A DNA stretch of 34,279 nucleotides from Pelomyxa schiedti (Eukaryota; Evosea; Pelobiontida; Pelomyxidae), in contig JAHLWZ010000978.1 in assembly GCA_020536535.1 (NCBI GenBank), positions 1-34,279 of the forward strand, in the 5' to 3' direction. The notes beneath the pieces were generated by a model. It had not been told where the DNA came from. It searched no databases and worked only from the letters and a program-made list of their open reading frames with translations. The translations under genes and the position numbers were made by a program. Positions 1 through 10,481 of the stretch are shown piece by piece; positions within the stretch are counted from its first letter, which is position 1; each line of letters begins with the position of its first letter.

Positions 1-121
1 TGGGTGTTTGGTTGATTTCTTGGTTGATGTGCGTGAACCCCCCATGTGATATCAGTGTCCTTCAAGGAAAGCATCAATTAAATATTTTTTAATTGGAAAC
101 GAAGACGACGGGTACGACACG
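1..121 (+). repeat. Left arm of 121-bp perfect inverted repeat
   Basis: Bases 1-121 pair without mismatch with 878-758 (position sums of 879). Pairing is lost from base 122 inward apart from isolated matches. The arm may extend left of the window. Confidence 0.9.
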
Positions 122-320
122 GCAGTGTTGCATCAGCCACGAACCGCTACGCCGCCGCATACTTAGCAAAGCAAAACGTTTGTTGTTGTAGTAGAGTACT
201 TATCGCTTTCGGTAACCCTGGAGGTAATAGACGCAACAACGGCTGCTTTCTTTTGAATGAGTACTGCCCCCGGAACGAGGGGTTGTGGGAGTCGACCCTG
301 ATTTTTGTGGTTGTGTCTTG

Positions 321-450
321 CTCCGCTAACCCCCGCTCCGCTAACCCCCGCTCCGCTAACCCCCGCTCCGCTAACCCCCGCTCCGCTAACCCCCGCTCCG
401 CTAACCCCCGCTCCGCTAACCCCCGCTCCGCTAACCCCCGCTCCGCTAAC
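321..450 (+). repeat. 15-bp minisatellite, about 8.7 copies
   Basis: The unit ctccgctaacccccg is repeated eight times without error, followed by a partial ninth copy (ctccgctaac). The other strand has a run of five G and the string GGGTTAG once per unit, so it resembles a degenerate telomere-type repeat and could form G-quadruplexes. Read as protein it would give Ser-Ala-Asn-Pro-Arg repeats, but no gene is evident. Confidence 0.95.
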
Positions 451-757
451 CATTTACTAATACCTACAGGTGACTACAAAAGGACTTTGGATCCCACCAC
501 CGCAAGTGACTCCTCGGCAACACCAAAACCGACACACCACCGAAAACATTGTGTTAAAGAATACGCAAATTTTTTCTTTTCCCAACACCAGTGCCTAGAC
601 AACATCACCGCGCCGCCTACAGAGTATCTCGGCGACGTGGCGGTGCCGACGGAGCGACATCGCCGCGCTGCCGAGAGGGCCTCCCGCCAACGCGGAGGTG
701 TAGCGCCGAGACCTGTTGCAAGCACTAACGCGGACTGGTTCATAGGCTACAGGGCGG

Positions 758-878
758 CGTGTCGTACCCGTCGTCTTCGTTTCCAATTAAAAAATATTTA
801 ATTGATGCTTTCCTTGAAGGACACTGATATCACATGGGGGGTTCACGCACATCAACCAAGAAATCAACCAAACACCCA
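758..878 (-). repeat. Right arm of 121-bp perfect inverted repeat
   Basis: Exact reverse complement of 1-121. The outer edge at 878 is followed by unrelated sequence (acctctagatct). Confidence 0.9.
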
Positions 879-1139
879 ACCTCTAGATCTGCCCTCTCCG
901 CCGTCCAGATCCATGTTTTTCTCATTTTGATGAACACGGGTGTATAAAGGTTATCGTAGCCATAGAACCGCCTTCGCCTGCTGCTCTGGTTCACCCTGCC
1001 CGTGTTCTCCTCTGATGAAACTGATCAGAAAAGACTCCAATGTGGGCCGCAATAGAGCAAACCCCCAGAATCTACCCCGTGTAGATTTTGTGCGCCGGTT
1101 GTTGCCTCTTATCTGTTTACGTTAACAACCCTCCCTTGT
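879..1139. other. Intergenic, upstream of the flavin-reductase-like gene
   Basis: A stretch of 261 bases between the palindromic element and the first gene. Short open frames occur but none has homology or coding-like character. It presumably holds the promoter of the gene at 1140. No clear TATA box was identified. Confidence 0.4.
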
Positions 1140-1928
1140 ATGTCGGCGTCGTCGATGCAGGAAACTACTGCTCCTGGATACGGGCTTATTCCCCACCCAT
1201 GCGCAATAGTCACCACAACTGTGGATGGTGTTGACTATGGTATCTTTGTTTCGCGTCTATGTGTATTCTCGCATGAAATGGTTTTCTCTTAACATGGCAT
1301 GGCAGGCTGCACGGTGGCTTGGTCAATGTGGACTTCGTTTGCCCCGCCTCTGTTGACTGTATCAATAGGCCATACAAGGTTCACTCACGATAAAATCGTT
1401 GCTGCTCAAAAATTTGGTACACAACCCACAGTGTTTGGGACTTTTTCCAACTTATGACTTTGTTGTTTTTCCTGTGCCTCGCAAGATAGGCGTTTCATTC
1501 TTATCCGAAACACAAAAGCCTCTTGGAGTGCATTTCGGCAGTGTCTCCAGCCGGAATCAGAATAAATTTGCGTCCCCCGTGGTTGTTGGTAAGCATATAT
1601 TCCCTCATATTTCTTTGCTTTCACTGAATACTCTCTCTCAAGGCAAAACATTCCGTGGTAAAGCTGTTGACATTCCCTTGTTCCTTGGCTCCTCCTCTTG
1701 TTTTGAGTGCACTGTGGAGAACTCTGTAACTGGTAATGCCCACTTATTCATAAACAACAAAAACCGTAACGGCACCCAGTGGAAAGCACAACCTTTCATT
1801 CTCCACCAACACTAGTTCCTTTCTAACGACTACAACAAACAGCTGGTGATCACACTTTGTTTGTTGGGAGAGTGCACAAGACCTACTCTGGCGGTACACG
1901 CGGCATAGCAGCCAGTGAATTGTTTTAA
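1140..1928 (+). CDS. Flavin reductase-like (FMN-binding split barrel) protein
   Basis: Five exons can be joined in frame: 1140-1239, 1306-1416, 1490-1588, 1643-1732 and 1843-1928, giving 161 residues. This is typical for single-domain proteins of the flavin reductase-like/flavoredoxin family, which bind FMN. Conserved blocks are the N-terminal PHPCAIVTT, the central VAWSMWTSFAPPLLTVSIG, RFTH, the segment FGVSFLSETQ, and the C-terminal GDHTLFVGRV. All introns are GT-AG, 54-110 nt. The start ATG at 1140 is followed by MSASSMQET and has no upstream in-frame alternative with similarity. Substrate cannot be told from sequence. Such proteins act as NAD(P)H:flavin reductases or FMN-dependent redox carriers. 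Many relatives are bacterial and archaeal, so an old transfer is possible, but the gene has acquired host-type introns. Confidence 0.85.
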
Positions 1929-1938
1929 TTGCACTCAA

Positions 1939-1954
1939 ACCACGAAATCGTGGT
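1939..1954. other. Perfect 7-bp hairpin 11 bases after the stop
   Basis: accacga and tcgtggt face each other over a 2-base loop just downstream of the flavin-reductase stop codon. It is followed by a pyrimidine-rich run ending in TTTTTAG. It may be part of the 3' UTR. Role unknown. Confidence 0.5.
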
Positions 1955-1984
1955 ACAAAGCCAAAAAACTTTTTCTATTTTTAG

Positions 1985-3094
1985 ACAGTTAGTTGTCTAC
2001 CAGGATGACGGGTTGTGGACAGACACTGACATGAGAAAAGGGACAAGAATGACTGTAATGGCTGCTGCCTGGCCCAGTTTCTATGACTCTCCATAGACCT
2101 GCTATGAGGTTATTGCAATCCCAGAGCTCAAATGTGCCTCGGGGTGTGGAGAACCCGAACAGAGATTCACCCACTTGGCACAGATAATCAGGGAAACATC
2201 TACTTCCGACGACTCGGGTGGTTCCAGAGGGGTCATCACCTTCAAGTATTGCAATGCCCGTAGCCCGCTGTGCTGCTATGACCAGTGCGTTCTCTCACCT
2301 GGACGGACTGACCAAATTTTGTGGAAAAAACCCTCAACAACCAGGGTCCTCCCCCCGTCTGCCAAGTCCTGCATCTACACCCGCCTGTCTACTCCCATCT
2401 CGGTCACACACCTCTTGGAATCAATCCTTCTCAAGAGGCGCCACGGCCAGCACCACTCCTCCATCCCCAACACACAATGCCACCAAGCCACTTGGACGTG
2501 GACAAAACCACCTCCGTCGCATAAGGGTCCCCCTGATACGCTGCATACCCAAAATGAACCACAGCGCCCACTCCCCTCTTGCCACTGCCACATTCATCCG
2601 TGTCGCCGTCACTGCCCTCCATCCACACTTCCCACATTGACCTCATGCATGAATGCAGGATGGGCCCTTGTCATTGCGGCCGCCGGTGACATTTTCCCAC
2701 ACCTCGGGTGCGAGGTAATCAGGGCTAGCAACTGCTCCCTGGCGTCCAAGTGCACGACGGTGTCGTGCTAAGGCACAGCGCAGGTGCGAGGGACTTTCCT
2801 GGCATAAATGGGACCCTTGTCCTCTTCGTCGCAGGGGGGAGTGTACCTGGTCACTCATTTTTCAGACCACCAACTCACATCTTCTCCCTTGACAAATCGA
2901 GGCAGGAAATCTGGAAACAGCTTATATCCTCTGCTGTCCAAGTAGTTGGCCGCATTCCCCGACTCTGCTGCACATCTTCCTTCAGGGAAATCAACGAATC
3001 GATTCGCGACCTTCGATGTCACACGTCTATCGCTGAAAATCAAGAAAAGGAAAAAGTGATCAACGTCCGAGACATCATCAGGCGGTTGGGGGTG
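1985..3094 (+). other. Unresolved region with open frames, possible 5' end of the receptor kinase
   Basis: Long forward frames are open here in all three phases, helped by CC-rich composition. One frame from about 2100 to 2770 contains many cysteines (for example CASGCGEPEQRF, RSPLCCYDQC). Another from about 2780 runs without a stop into the receptor frame and contains SRQEIWKQLISSAVQVVGR and INESIRDLRCHTSIA, which look like real protein. Cys-rich sequence ahead of a membrane protein could be an ectodomain, but I could not find a splice path that joins these pieces, a signal peptide, or a known domain. I therefore do not call a gene. Confidence 0.35.
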
Positions 3095-5810
3095 ATGAGC
3101 GGGATGTCGTCGTACAGTGGTGAGTCTTATTCGTCGTCGGCGTACTCTGAAGACACGGCGACGTGGGCTTTCAACATCTTGCTTTTCTTTTGTTACCTGG
3201 TTTTGTTGCTGGGTTGTGGTGTCGCGATGTCGGTGCACCTGTGGCGTAAGAGGTTCCGGGTGTCTCTCAAGGGTGGCGATCTGGTGTTCTTCACTCTCGT
3301 TTCTCTGTCCTTGACTTGCGTTCTTCGTGTGGTGGGCGTGCCCTGCTTTATTATCGCCTCTTTTTTAGGATTTGTTCGTTTTACTGTTTTGGTTGAGTTT
3401 GGGAGGTGTTCTTATGTGAGACCAGGTTGGGCTTGTTGCTCAAATCGCCCATAAACTCGATGTCATATTTGTTCAAGGTAACTTCCCAGCGTGCTTGTTC
3501 TACACAACTGTGTGGCTTATGGCATTGGCGCTGTACACCAAATTCCATCCTCTCTGTATGTCGCCGGTTTGCCTTTGCTTCCAAGTTGGTTTACACATAC
3601 AAGACAGTCCTGCAAATGAGGGAGGAGTACCCTGGAAATGGAAGTACATTGCATTCGGAGCAAATATTTCACTTTACGCTGTTGAGCTGTCCATTACTAT
3701 AGTGCTGTCAATCTTTAGTGCTTCCGACAAGTGGGACCAGCAATGTAGGAACAAATCAGAAGCCATTAGTGGTAATTTAAATTTTCCCTTACATATTGTG
3801 CCACTCACAACTACCAGCCACCATGAACTTAGTGTTATGCATTGGATATGCTGGTGTGAGTTTCATTGTTTTTAAAGTATGTAAGACTCAAGGTAACTTC
3901 CTCGTTTTCACACATCCACGGGAAGCATGGTTTCAACGCCTTTTTCAGGTCACCATAGAGTGCTGGACTGAGTTGATCCTAAAGAAATACAAAAAACTTT
4001 TACCAGAATTAATCATTGTTGGAGTTGGTTGCACTTACCGTGCATGTATGACAGCCTTTAAAATACGTCCCTCACCAAAGTCCGCAGTGAATGATGTCAT
4101 TTCTGCAATCTTCCCCTACTGGATTCTTTCAGGTACAACCAAAGTCCTTTTGAGAGAATAAACAGTGGAATAGTGAGTCAGAACAATTACACAATATTTA
4201 TTAAGGAATTAATACCCGCAGTCATGATTTTAGTGGCAATGATGATGATGAGCCCGAAAAAGCAATTTGAACAAGTTTTCTCCCAATTATAGAAACGCCT
4301 CTCAGTCTACACAACAGAGAGAACTAGAAGAGTTGGAGGTAGACCCGGCCTTTAAGGTACATTTGAGTAATTTGAGTACCATAGTGATTCCGTATAGAGA
4401 ATAGATTTTGCCTCGCTAAGTGACGAAAAACCCATTGGTGAAGGTGCTTCAGGCAGCGTATCTTCTTGTATTTGGAAAGGTGGATATTTCTACAATTCGA
4501 TTTTTTTTTTCCCGTTTAACATTTCGTTTAGTCCGAGGTAAGGAAATTCCTGTAGCCCTTAAAAGAGTGAGGCTCTCTGAGGATATGAAGCAGGAGCTTA
4601 TAGTAAGTAATTATATTCCCTGACTTTCGGTTTACGCTAAAAAAGAGGCTTGGGAATTTATGGCATCCAAATATTATAAATTTTCATGGTTACACTCGTG
4701 ATTTAGAAGGCACTCCAGGTTTCTCAGTGATAAGTGACAGCATCACCGTTTAAACCTTTCTTAGGAATTGTCATCGACTTAGCAATTGGCAGTTTAGATG
4801 TGATTTTGAGGAGAGATGTACTCAAATGGTCAAAACGCTTTTACATGCTCCTTGATGTGGCACAGGTGAACAACTAATTCTACAAAATGAAGTTTCTAAT
4901 GTATCAGGGAATGGCACATATTCACTCTGTTGGCCTATTACACCGAGATTTGAAGGTTCTTTTTTGTTTTAAATAGTAATGACTCAGAGCTTTGAAGCCC
5001 CAAAATATATTGGTGGACGTGAATGGAACATGCAAAATCTGTGATTTCGGTTTTTCCACCTCAAATGAACTTAACTCACACTGTTGGTGCAGGCACATCG
5101 ACAACTGATACTAGTCTGAAGGCCGTTGTTGGTACACCAGGTTATATTGTAGGTTTCAATTTGACTTTTTCCCTCCAAAATTTTTATTACAAGTTCATAC
5201 AAATTCCACAGGCTCCCGAAGTGGAACTTGGACGTGGCTTTTCACGTAAATTCGTCTACACTCAGGTATCACTGCCATCACTAAAAAAAAACTTAAAAGA
5301 AAAATCTGATGTGTACTCCTTTGCAATGGTGTTTTGGTTCATCATAACCAATGGAAGACCACTGTATCCGGAGCTCTTATCTGATCACGAACGCACTCTT
5401 TCTATAATTCACGCACAACGAGACATTGCTATACATAACGATAACAGGCCGGAAATCCCTGCAAACCTCCCACCGGAACTCGGCGAACTGGTAAACAAAA
5501 CGTCCCCCTCCCCTTCCGCTTCCCAAATAACAAACCACCGAAGCTCAAGAAATGCTGGGATGCAGACCCAAGCAGAAGGCCGAGCTTCCGAGTCATAGTT
5601 CACACACTCCGGGCCTACCGAGCCGCACACAAACAAGCCCGAGCGGCTGCGAACGCCCCAACACCGCAACCAAGCAGCAGCAATTCCCAGTCATTATTCC
5701 CGTACGCGGCTTCAGTCCAGGCCCCTGAAGACGTAGCCCTGCTCAGTGGAGACGTAGGTTCCACTACACTGCGTGTTTCAGATTTCTTCAGTACCCAGAA
5801 GTTGGAGTGA
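3095..5810 (+). CDS. Seven-transmembrane receptor with C-terminal TKL-type protein kinase
   Basis: The first part encodes seven hydrophobic segments at about 3155-3230, 3270-3330, 3365-3540, 3640-3715, 3835-3885, 4000-4060 and 4095-4230 (ending in ILSVMILVAMMMM). A linker QQRELEELEVDPAFK then leads into a complete kinase domain. Kinase motifs in order, across several introns, are the Gly loop GEGASGSV, VALKRV, HRDLK-PQN, CDFG, GTPGYI-APE, KSDVYSFAMV and the terminal arginine of DPSRRPSF. All catalytic residues are present, so it should be active. The domain order (membrane receptor outside, Ser/Thr kinase of tyrosine-kinase-like group inside) matches GPCR-TKL fusions known from oomycetes and some amoebae. 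A tail of about 70 residues rich in Ala, Ser and Pro follows the kinase. The start at the ATG MSGMSSYSGES is a minimum; coding probably extends upstream. Exon joins near TM3, TM4 and TM5 are uncertain. Confidence 0.75.
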
Positions 5811-5919
5811 TACAGTGTCACATCAGCTGCACATAACAAAACTTTCTTCAAATCTGACTATTTTCGTCTTGTGTACTTTTTTCTGCTCGAAGAGACGGGG
5901 ACACTTTTTTGGGGGTAAA

Positions 5920-5925
5920 AATAAA
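5920..5925 (+). terminator. Poly(A) signal AATAAA
   Basis: It lies 110 bases after the receptor-kinase stop in an A-rich stretch that runs to the alpha-actinin start. Likely cleavage signal for that mRNA. Confidence 0.45.
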
Positions 5926-6042
5926 CCGAACGAAGAGAAAAAAAATAACCCGAACAAAAGAAAAAGCTTAAAAAAAAAACCTTTTGGTGACGCTCCAAGC
6001 GACAGACATCAAACAACACTAGAAAGAATTAATCCTACCTTC

Positions 6043-9000
6043 ATGGCAGACAGTGCGTACTTGCGATCTTCGTATCGTCGTTAACGTACATATACAGAGA
6101 GAGCCGTCGGATCGAGTGGGTTGCTTGATGACTCTTGGATTAAAGTCCAAAGAAAAACTTTCACCAAGTGGTGCAACGTATGTTTTTTTTTCTGTTTTTA
6201 AGAAACTAACAACCTGGAAGCAACACCTTGTTCGCAAATACGGCAAGACAGCTATGTTGGATAACATAGAGACAGAATTCGAAAATGGGTCAGTGGCTCG
6301 CGTTCTCGTAAGTTTGTTGCTAACTGGATTCCAGTATTGCTTTGATGAGACTGGTCTCGTCCCTGTACCCTGTTGCTATGCCCTCCAAGTACAATAAAGC
6401 ACCAAAGATGCGCCCCCAGATGATGGACAATGCATCGATGTCCCTTGACTTGTTGGAAAAGCAGGCTGGAGTGAAGACCAATTTCTTGAAACCTGGTCAC
6501 TTGGTGGATCACGATCTCAAGATGATCTTGGGTATGGTTTGGAGTATCATCTTGGACTATCAGATCAAGGGAATCTCCGTCGAGGGTATACCGTTGGCTT
6601 GCTCTCTTGTCTCTTACTTTACTTAGAGATGAGTGCTCGTGAAGGTCTGCTTCTCTGGTGCCAACGTAAGACTGCAGGATACAGAGATGTCAGGATCGAT
6701 AACTTCGGCTCGTCCTGGAACGATGGACTTGGATTCTGCGCGCTTATCCATGGTAATATCTTTTTTTTCCCCAGCAGTGCCACATTCACTCATTTTGCTA
6801 GCTCATCGCCCTGGAATGTTGGACTTCAATGCACTGAGCAAGGAAAACAAGGCACACAACTTGAAACTGGCCTTCGACGTTGCTGAGAAACAACTTGGTG
6901 TGTTAGTGGTAAACACTTGGTGGCACTGACCTTCGCAGGAATTTTGCCCCTTCTGGATGTGGAGGATATCGTTGATGTGCCCAAGCCCGACGAAAAGTCT
7001 ATTATGACTTATGTCAGCGAGTTTTTCCACGTCTTCGCAAAGACCAACCAAGCTGAAGTGGCTGCAAGACGTGTGGCCAAAGTTGTAAAACTGACCCAAC
7101 AGAATGATGAACTCCGGTCCGACTACCTCACGAAAGCCACTGATGTATGTATAAGCCTCATCTACGGTCTTCTTATTTGGTTGTAGCTTTCAGAGTGGAT
7201 CAAGACTACTATCGGAGAGATGAATAACAGGGACTTCGATAATACTTTGGGTGGTGCTCAGGTAGAATTTGCTTTGTATCTTTCTTTCTCACACTGTTTT
7301 AGCACAATATCACGAACTTCAATGACTATAAGAAAAATACGAAGCCCGCAAAGACTGCCTTTAAGATTGAGACTGAGCAAGTCTTTAACAATTTGTGCTT
7401 GAAGCTTCGTGCGAATCAGAGGCCTATGTACGTACCACCTGAGGGCCTGGCTCTTGCTGTATGTCAATCTCTTTCTAAGCCGCTTTGTGATATTTCAAGG
7501 ATCTGAATGCATTGTGGCTTCAATTGGAAGATGCAGAGAAGAATAGGGACGCTGCTCTTCGTACCGAACTTCAGCGCCAGCTCAAATTGCAGTCACTTGC
7601 GTCCCTATTCAACCACAAAGCCGCGCAATTGGAAGAGTGGGCCCAAATGAAACAAAACACACTCAACTCGATGGAAGGCGAAATTTTCGAGTCTGTCAAC
7701 CAAGTGCAGGTGAGCTCGAGGAAGACCTTCCACTTTCTTCCTAATTGTATTTTCACAGGTCCGACTGAAAATTCTTTCAGCATTTGATCACGACTACAAT
7801 GGGTCTCTTCCCCGTGTGGAAGAACTCCACACACTCGGCAAGGAGATTATTAATGACAACTATGAGCACAAGGGCGATGTTCAAGATCGCATGGATAAAA
7901 TTGATCAAATGTGGGCCCAACTCCAACAAACCTCTGCGCATAGAACGGAGTTGCTACAAGAGGAGGTTGTGAAGCAGGAAAAGATGGATCAAGCACGTCT
8001 CAAATTCGCCGATATTATCAAAGCTATGGCTCGATGGCTTAAAGACTCTATTGAAGATGCCAAGGTAACTGATCTTATTTATCTCTCCCTTCGTTTTTCT
8101 TATTTCTACAAGGATACCAACTTCGGTAACACACTGGAATCAGTCACTGAGTATGAGGCGGTACTGGATCAGCAGAAGTCGGAGGTATTTTCAACGTGTG
8201 ACAGCAAAAAGGCAGAGCTACATGCAGCCCATCAAGAGATGGTTGACTTGGGTGTGAAGTACAACAAATATACAATCCTTACTCTTGAGGTTGTTTATTT
8301 CCAATAATATGCACACCCTGATGAAGTCTATTTAGAATATCGACGAAAGTATCGAAAATCTTCACAAGCAATTCTCCGAGCGTAAGGACGCATACAAGAA
8401 AGAGCTCCACAGACAAAAAAGTAAACTACGTGCCCCAAAGTATTTCTAGAGTAACGCCTTTACAGAGATGGAGGAAAAGAGGATAGAATTCGCAGAAGCG
8501 GCTCAAGGCTTCGCTGATTACGTTGCACAACTGAAGAAGAAGGTGGCTGGGTGCACAGGTGAACCTGAAGACAAAATTGCTGAAGTCAAGGTTTTTCCTT
8601 TTCTGAAAAATCAACTTTACAACTAAGTGAGTATAGGCTATTTATAACAATGGAGAGGAAGGAAATGAGAAGCTTCACCATGTAGCCAAAATTGACAAAG
8701 AGTGTCACGAGATGGGCATTTCCTACAATAAACACACCGAGCTGAACCTTTCCGTACGTCTCTTAATAAGTTGTATATTGTAGGCTGCCCTCTCACGTAT
8801 TCTCTTCAGATCCTCCAAACACGCTGGTCTCAATTCCAGTCCTTTGTTGAGAATTTCCTTGTATCTCTTTCTGAAGATGCCGATGTCAAGGCTAAATTGG
8901 CTGCTCATGTATCTCTAATTTATCTTGGTCTCCAAGCCACTGATCAAAAATTAGGCTGCCGAGTGGGAAAAGAAAGACGCTATCGAAAACCTCAAGATCG

Positions 9001-10328
9001 CTTTTGCCAAGAAAGCTGGAGTATGACCCGTGGGTTGTCCTCTTCCTTTCTTACACCCACATAGGAAATTAACCAGTGGATGCAAAACGCTCACGGAGTC
9101 CTCACCATACCCCTGTTTGCGAAGTCTGTTGCTGATGTCCAGCAGGCTATTGCGGCTGTGTCTCAAATTGAGGCTGATCTGCCATCACAAGACGCTGCCC
9201 GTGAAGAAGCTGCCGGAATTGCACACCAACTGGAGGAGTCTGGATTCACTGGAGAAAATCCCCTCAGCGACCTTCAGTTGCCTCAAATTGATGAGAAGAT
9301 CGCCAAGACCAAGAGTCTTACGACTGAGCGAAGCGGTGTTCTGGCTGAAGAGCTTCAAAAGCAAGAAAGTAGGATGTTAATTCCATGTACTTCTTTACTG
9401 ATCCTATGCAGGTCACGAGACTCTCCGCGTTGACTTCGCCAAAAAAGCTACCGCACTCAACTCGTGGCTTGATGAACAGCTTGCCGCTGTTGGCCAGCCT
9501 TCAGATCAAGACGAGAGTGCCCAATTGGCTGCGCTCGGCAAGATGTCCGGAGCCCAATTCGAGATGGAGGGTTCGTTAGCAGCAGTGAGGGCTGCTGATC
9601 AGCAGCTTATGGATAACTCCATAACTGAGAACAACCACACCGCTTTGACTATTCAGGACTTGGAGGCCAAGTGGAAACTCCTCCAGAAGAGTATTGAGGA
9701 TAAGCGAACAGTTCTCAACTCTACGGTGCGTCCCCGCTTATAAACATAAACACTTATCTCGCGTTTCTCTTTCAGTTGGAGGCCAAGAAAGGCTCGCAAG
9801 TCAGCGCCGAGCAACTCAAAGAACTCAAGGAAGTGTTCGACCACTTCGACAAGGACAAGAACGGAGTTTTCGATCCTCTGGAGTTCAAGGCCTGCCTGTC
9901 ATCTCTCGGCGAGGACGTATCTGTGAGTTTCTCTCTTTCCACCGTTTCGCGTCGCACCTTTTTGTGTTCCGGCTCTAACCGCCAAAACCCCATACTAGGA
10001 CGAGGATATCAAGGCAATTTCTCCCGACGGCCAACTCACATTCGAGCAATATGTGGCGTTCATGACCAAGAGAATGTCAGACACAACAACACAGGACGAA
10101 ATCCAAGCCTCCTTCAAGCTTATTGCTGGTGACAAGGTATGAATACCCAAAGACTCATTCCCTTTCTAATCCAAATTCCTTCCTTAGCCCTATGTCAGTG
10201 AGGCAGAGATCCGCAACAATTTCCAGGCAGATACAGCGGAGTATCTTATTGCCAATATGCCAAGATCGCAAGTTGAGCCCACTGCGTTCGACTACACAGT
10301 CTTCACCTCCGCAGTGTTCAGCCGCTGA
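6043..10328 (+). CDS. Alpha-actinin, long-rod form
   Basis: Actin cross-linker. About 22 exons give roughly 1,100 residues. An ATG exon of 10 bases (6043-6052) is followed by exons 6098-6177, 6221-6288 and 6335 onward. Order of domains: CH1 ([33 protein letters not shown]), CH2 ([39 protein letters not shown]), a long helical rod with spectrin-like repeats, then a C-terminal calmodulin-like part. EF-hand 1 is canonical ([12 protein letters not shown]). EF-hand 2 is degenerate ([12 protein letters not shown]), and the last pair is weak. Animal alpha-actinins are about 890 residues with four repeats, so the rod here is longer. Introns are 39-76 nt. The protein should bundle actin filaments in the cortex in a calcium-sensitive way (inference from EF1). 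Confidence 0.93.
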
Positions 10329-10381
10329 GCACAAGAAAACACCCTCTCACCAGTGTTTTGTTTTTTTGCTAGTTAGTTTGA

Positions 10382-10387
10382 AATAAA
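10382..10387 (+). terminator. Poly(A) signal AATAAA of alpha-actinin
   Basis: It sits 54 bases after the alpha-actinin stop, a normal spacing. A second AATAAA-like site lies near 10435, still ahead of the next gene at 10482. Confidence 0.55.
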
Positions 10388-10481
10388 TAGTCTTCTCCAA
10401 TACGTTTCTACATTTATTCTTCTGTTAGACCAACTAAATAAACTTTCGCGTTATCCCTTCTTTTGTTGTGGTCTAGGTAAC

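Larger units (their letters stand above)
1..878. mobile_element. Palindromic (foldback or TIR-type) element
   Basis: The first 121 bases are an exact reverse complement of 758-878, so the segment could fold into a long stem with a 636-base core. The core holds a 15-bp minisatellite and GC-rich sequence with no recognisable transposase. This looks like a non-autonomous foldback/MITE-like element or the end of a larger inverted structure. The left end is the window edge, so the arm may continue outside and no target-site duplication can be tested. The match stops abruptly after position 878. The alternative is a palindrome made by assembly or chromosome-end processes. Confidence 0.6.

Noticed and set aside
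163-453. Reverse frame with Gly-Val-Ser-Gly-Ala repeats
   Set aside because: Same minisatellite read on the other strand. All frames are open because the unit is a multiple of three without stops.
253-801. Open frame with Ser-Ala-Asn-Pro-Arg pentapeptide repeats
   Set aside because: It is created by the 15-bp minisatellite and runs through the palindrome arm. The rest has no protein-like character and no homology.
1417-1489. Apparent frameshift in the flavin-reductase gene
   Set aside because: A 73-nt GT-AG intron with acceptor GATAG restores the frame and the conserved FGVSFLSE block.
6289-6334. Apparent one-base frameshift in alpha-actinin after the CH1 start
   Set aside because: It disappears when the intron is taken from the GTCAGT donor (6289) rather than the nearby GTAAGT. 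The join then gives the expected FENG-IALMRL.
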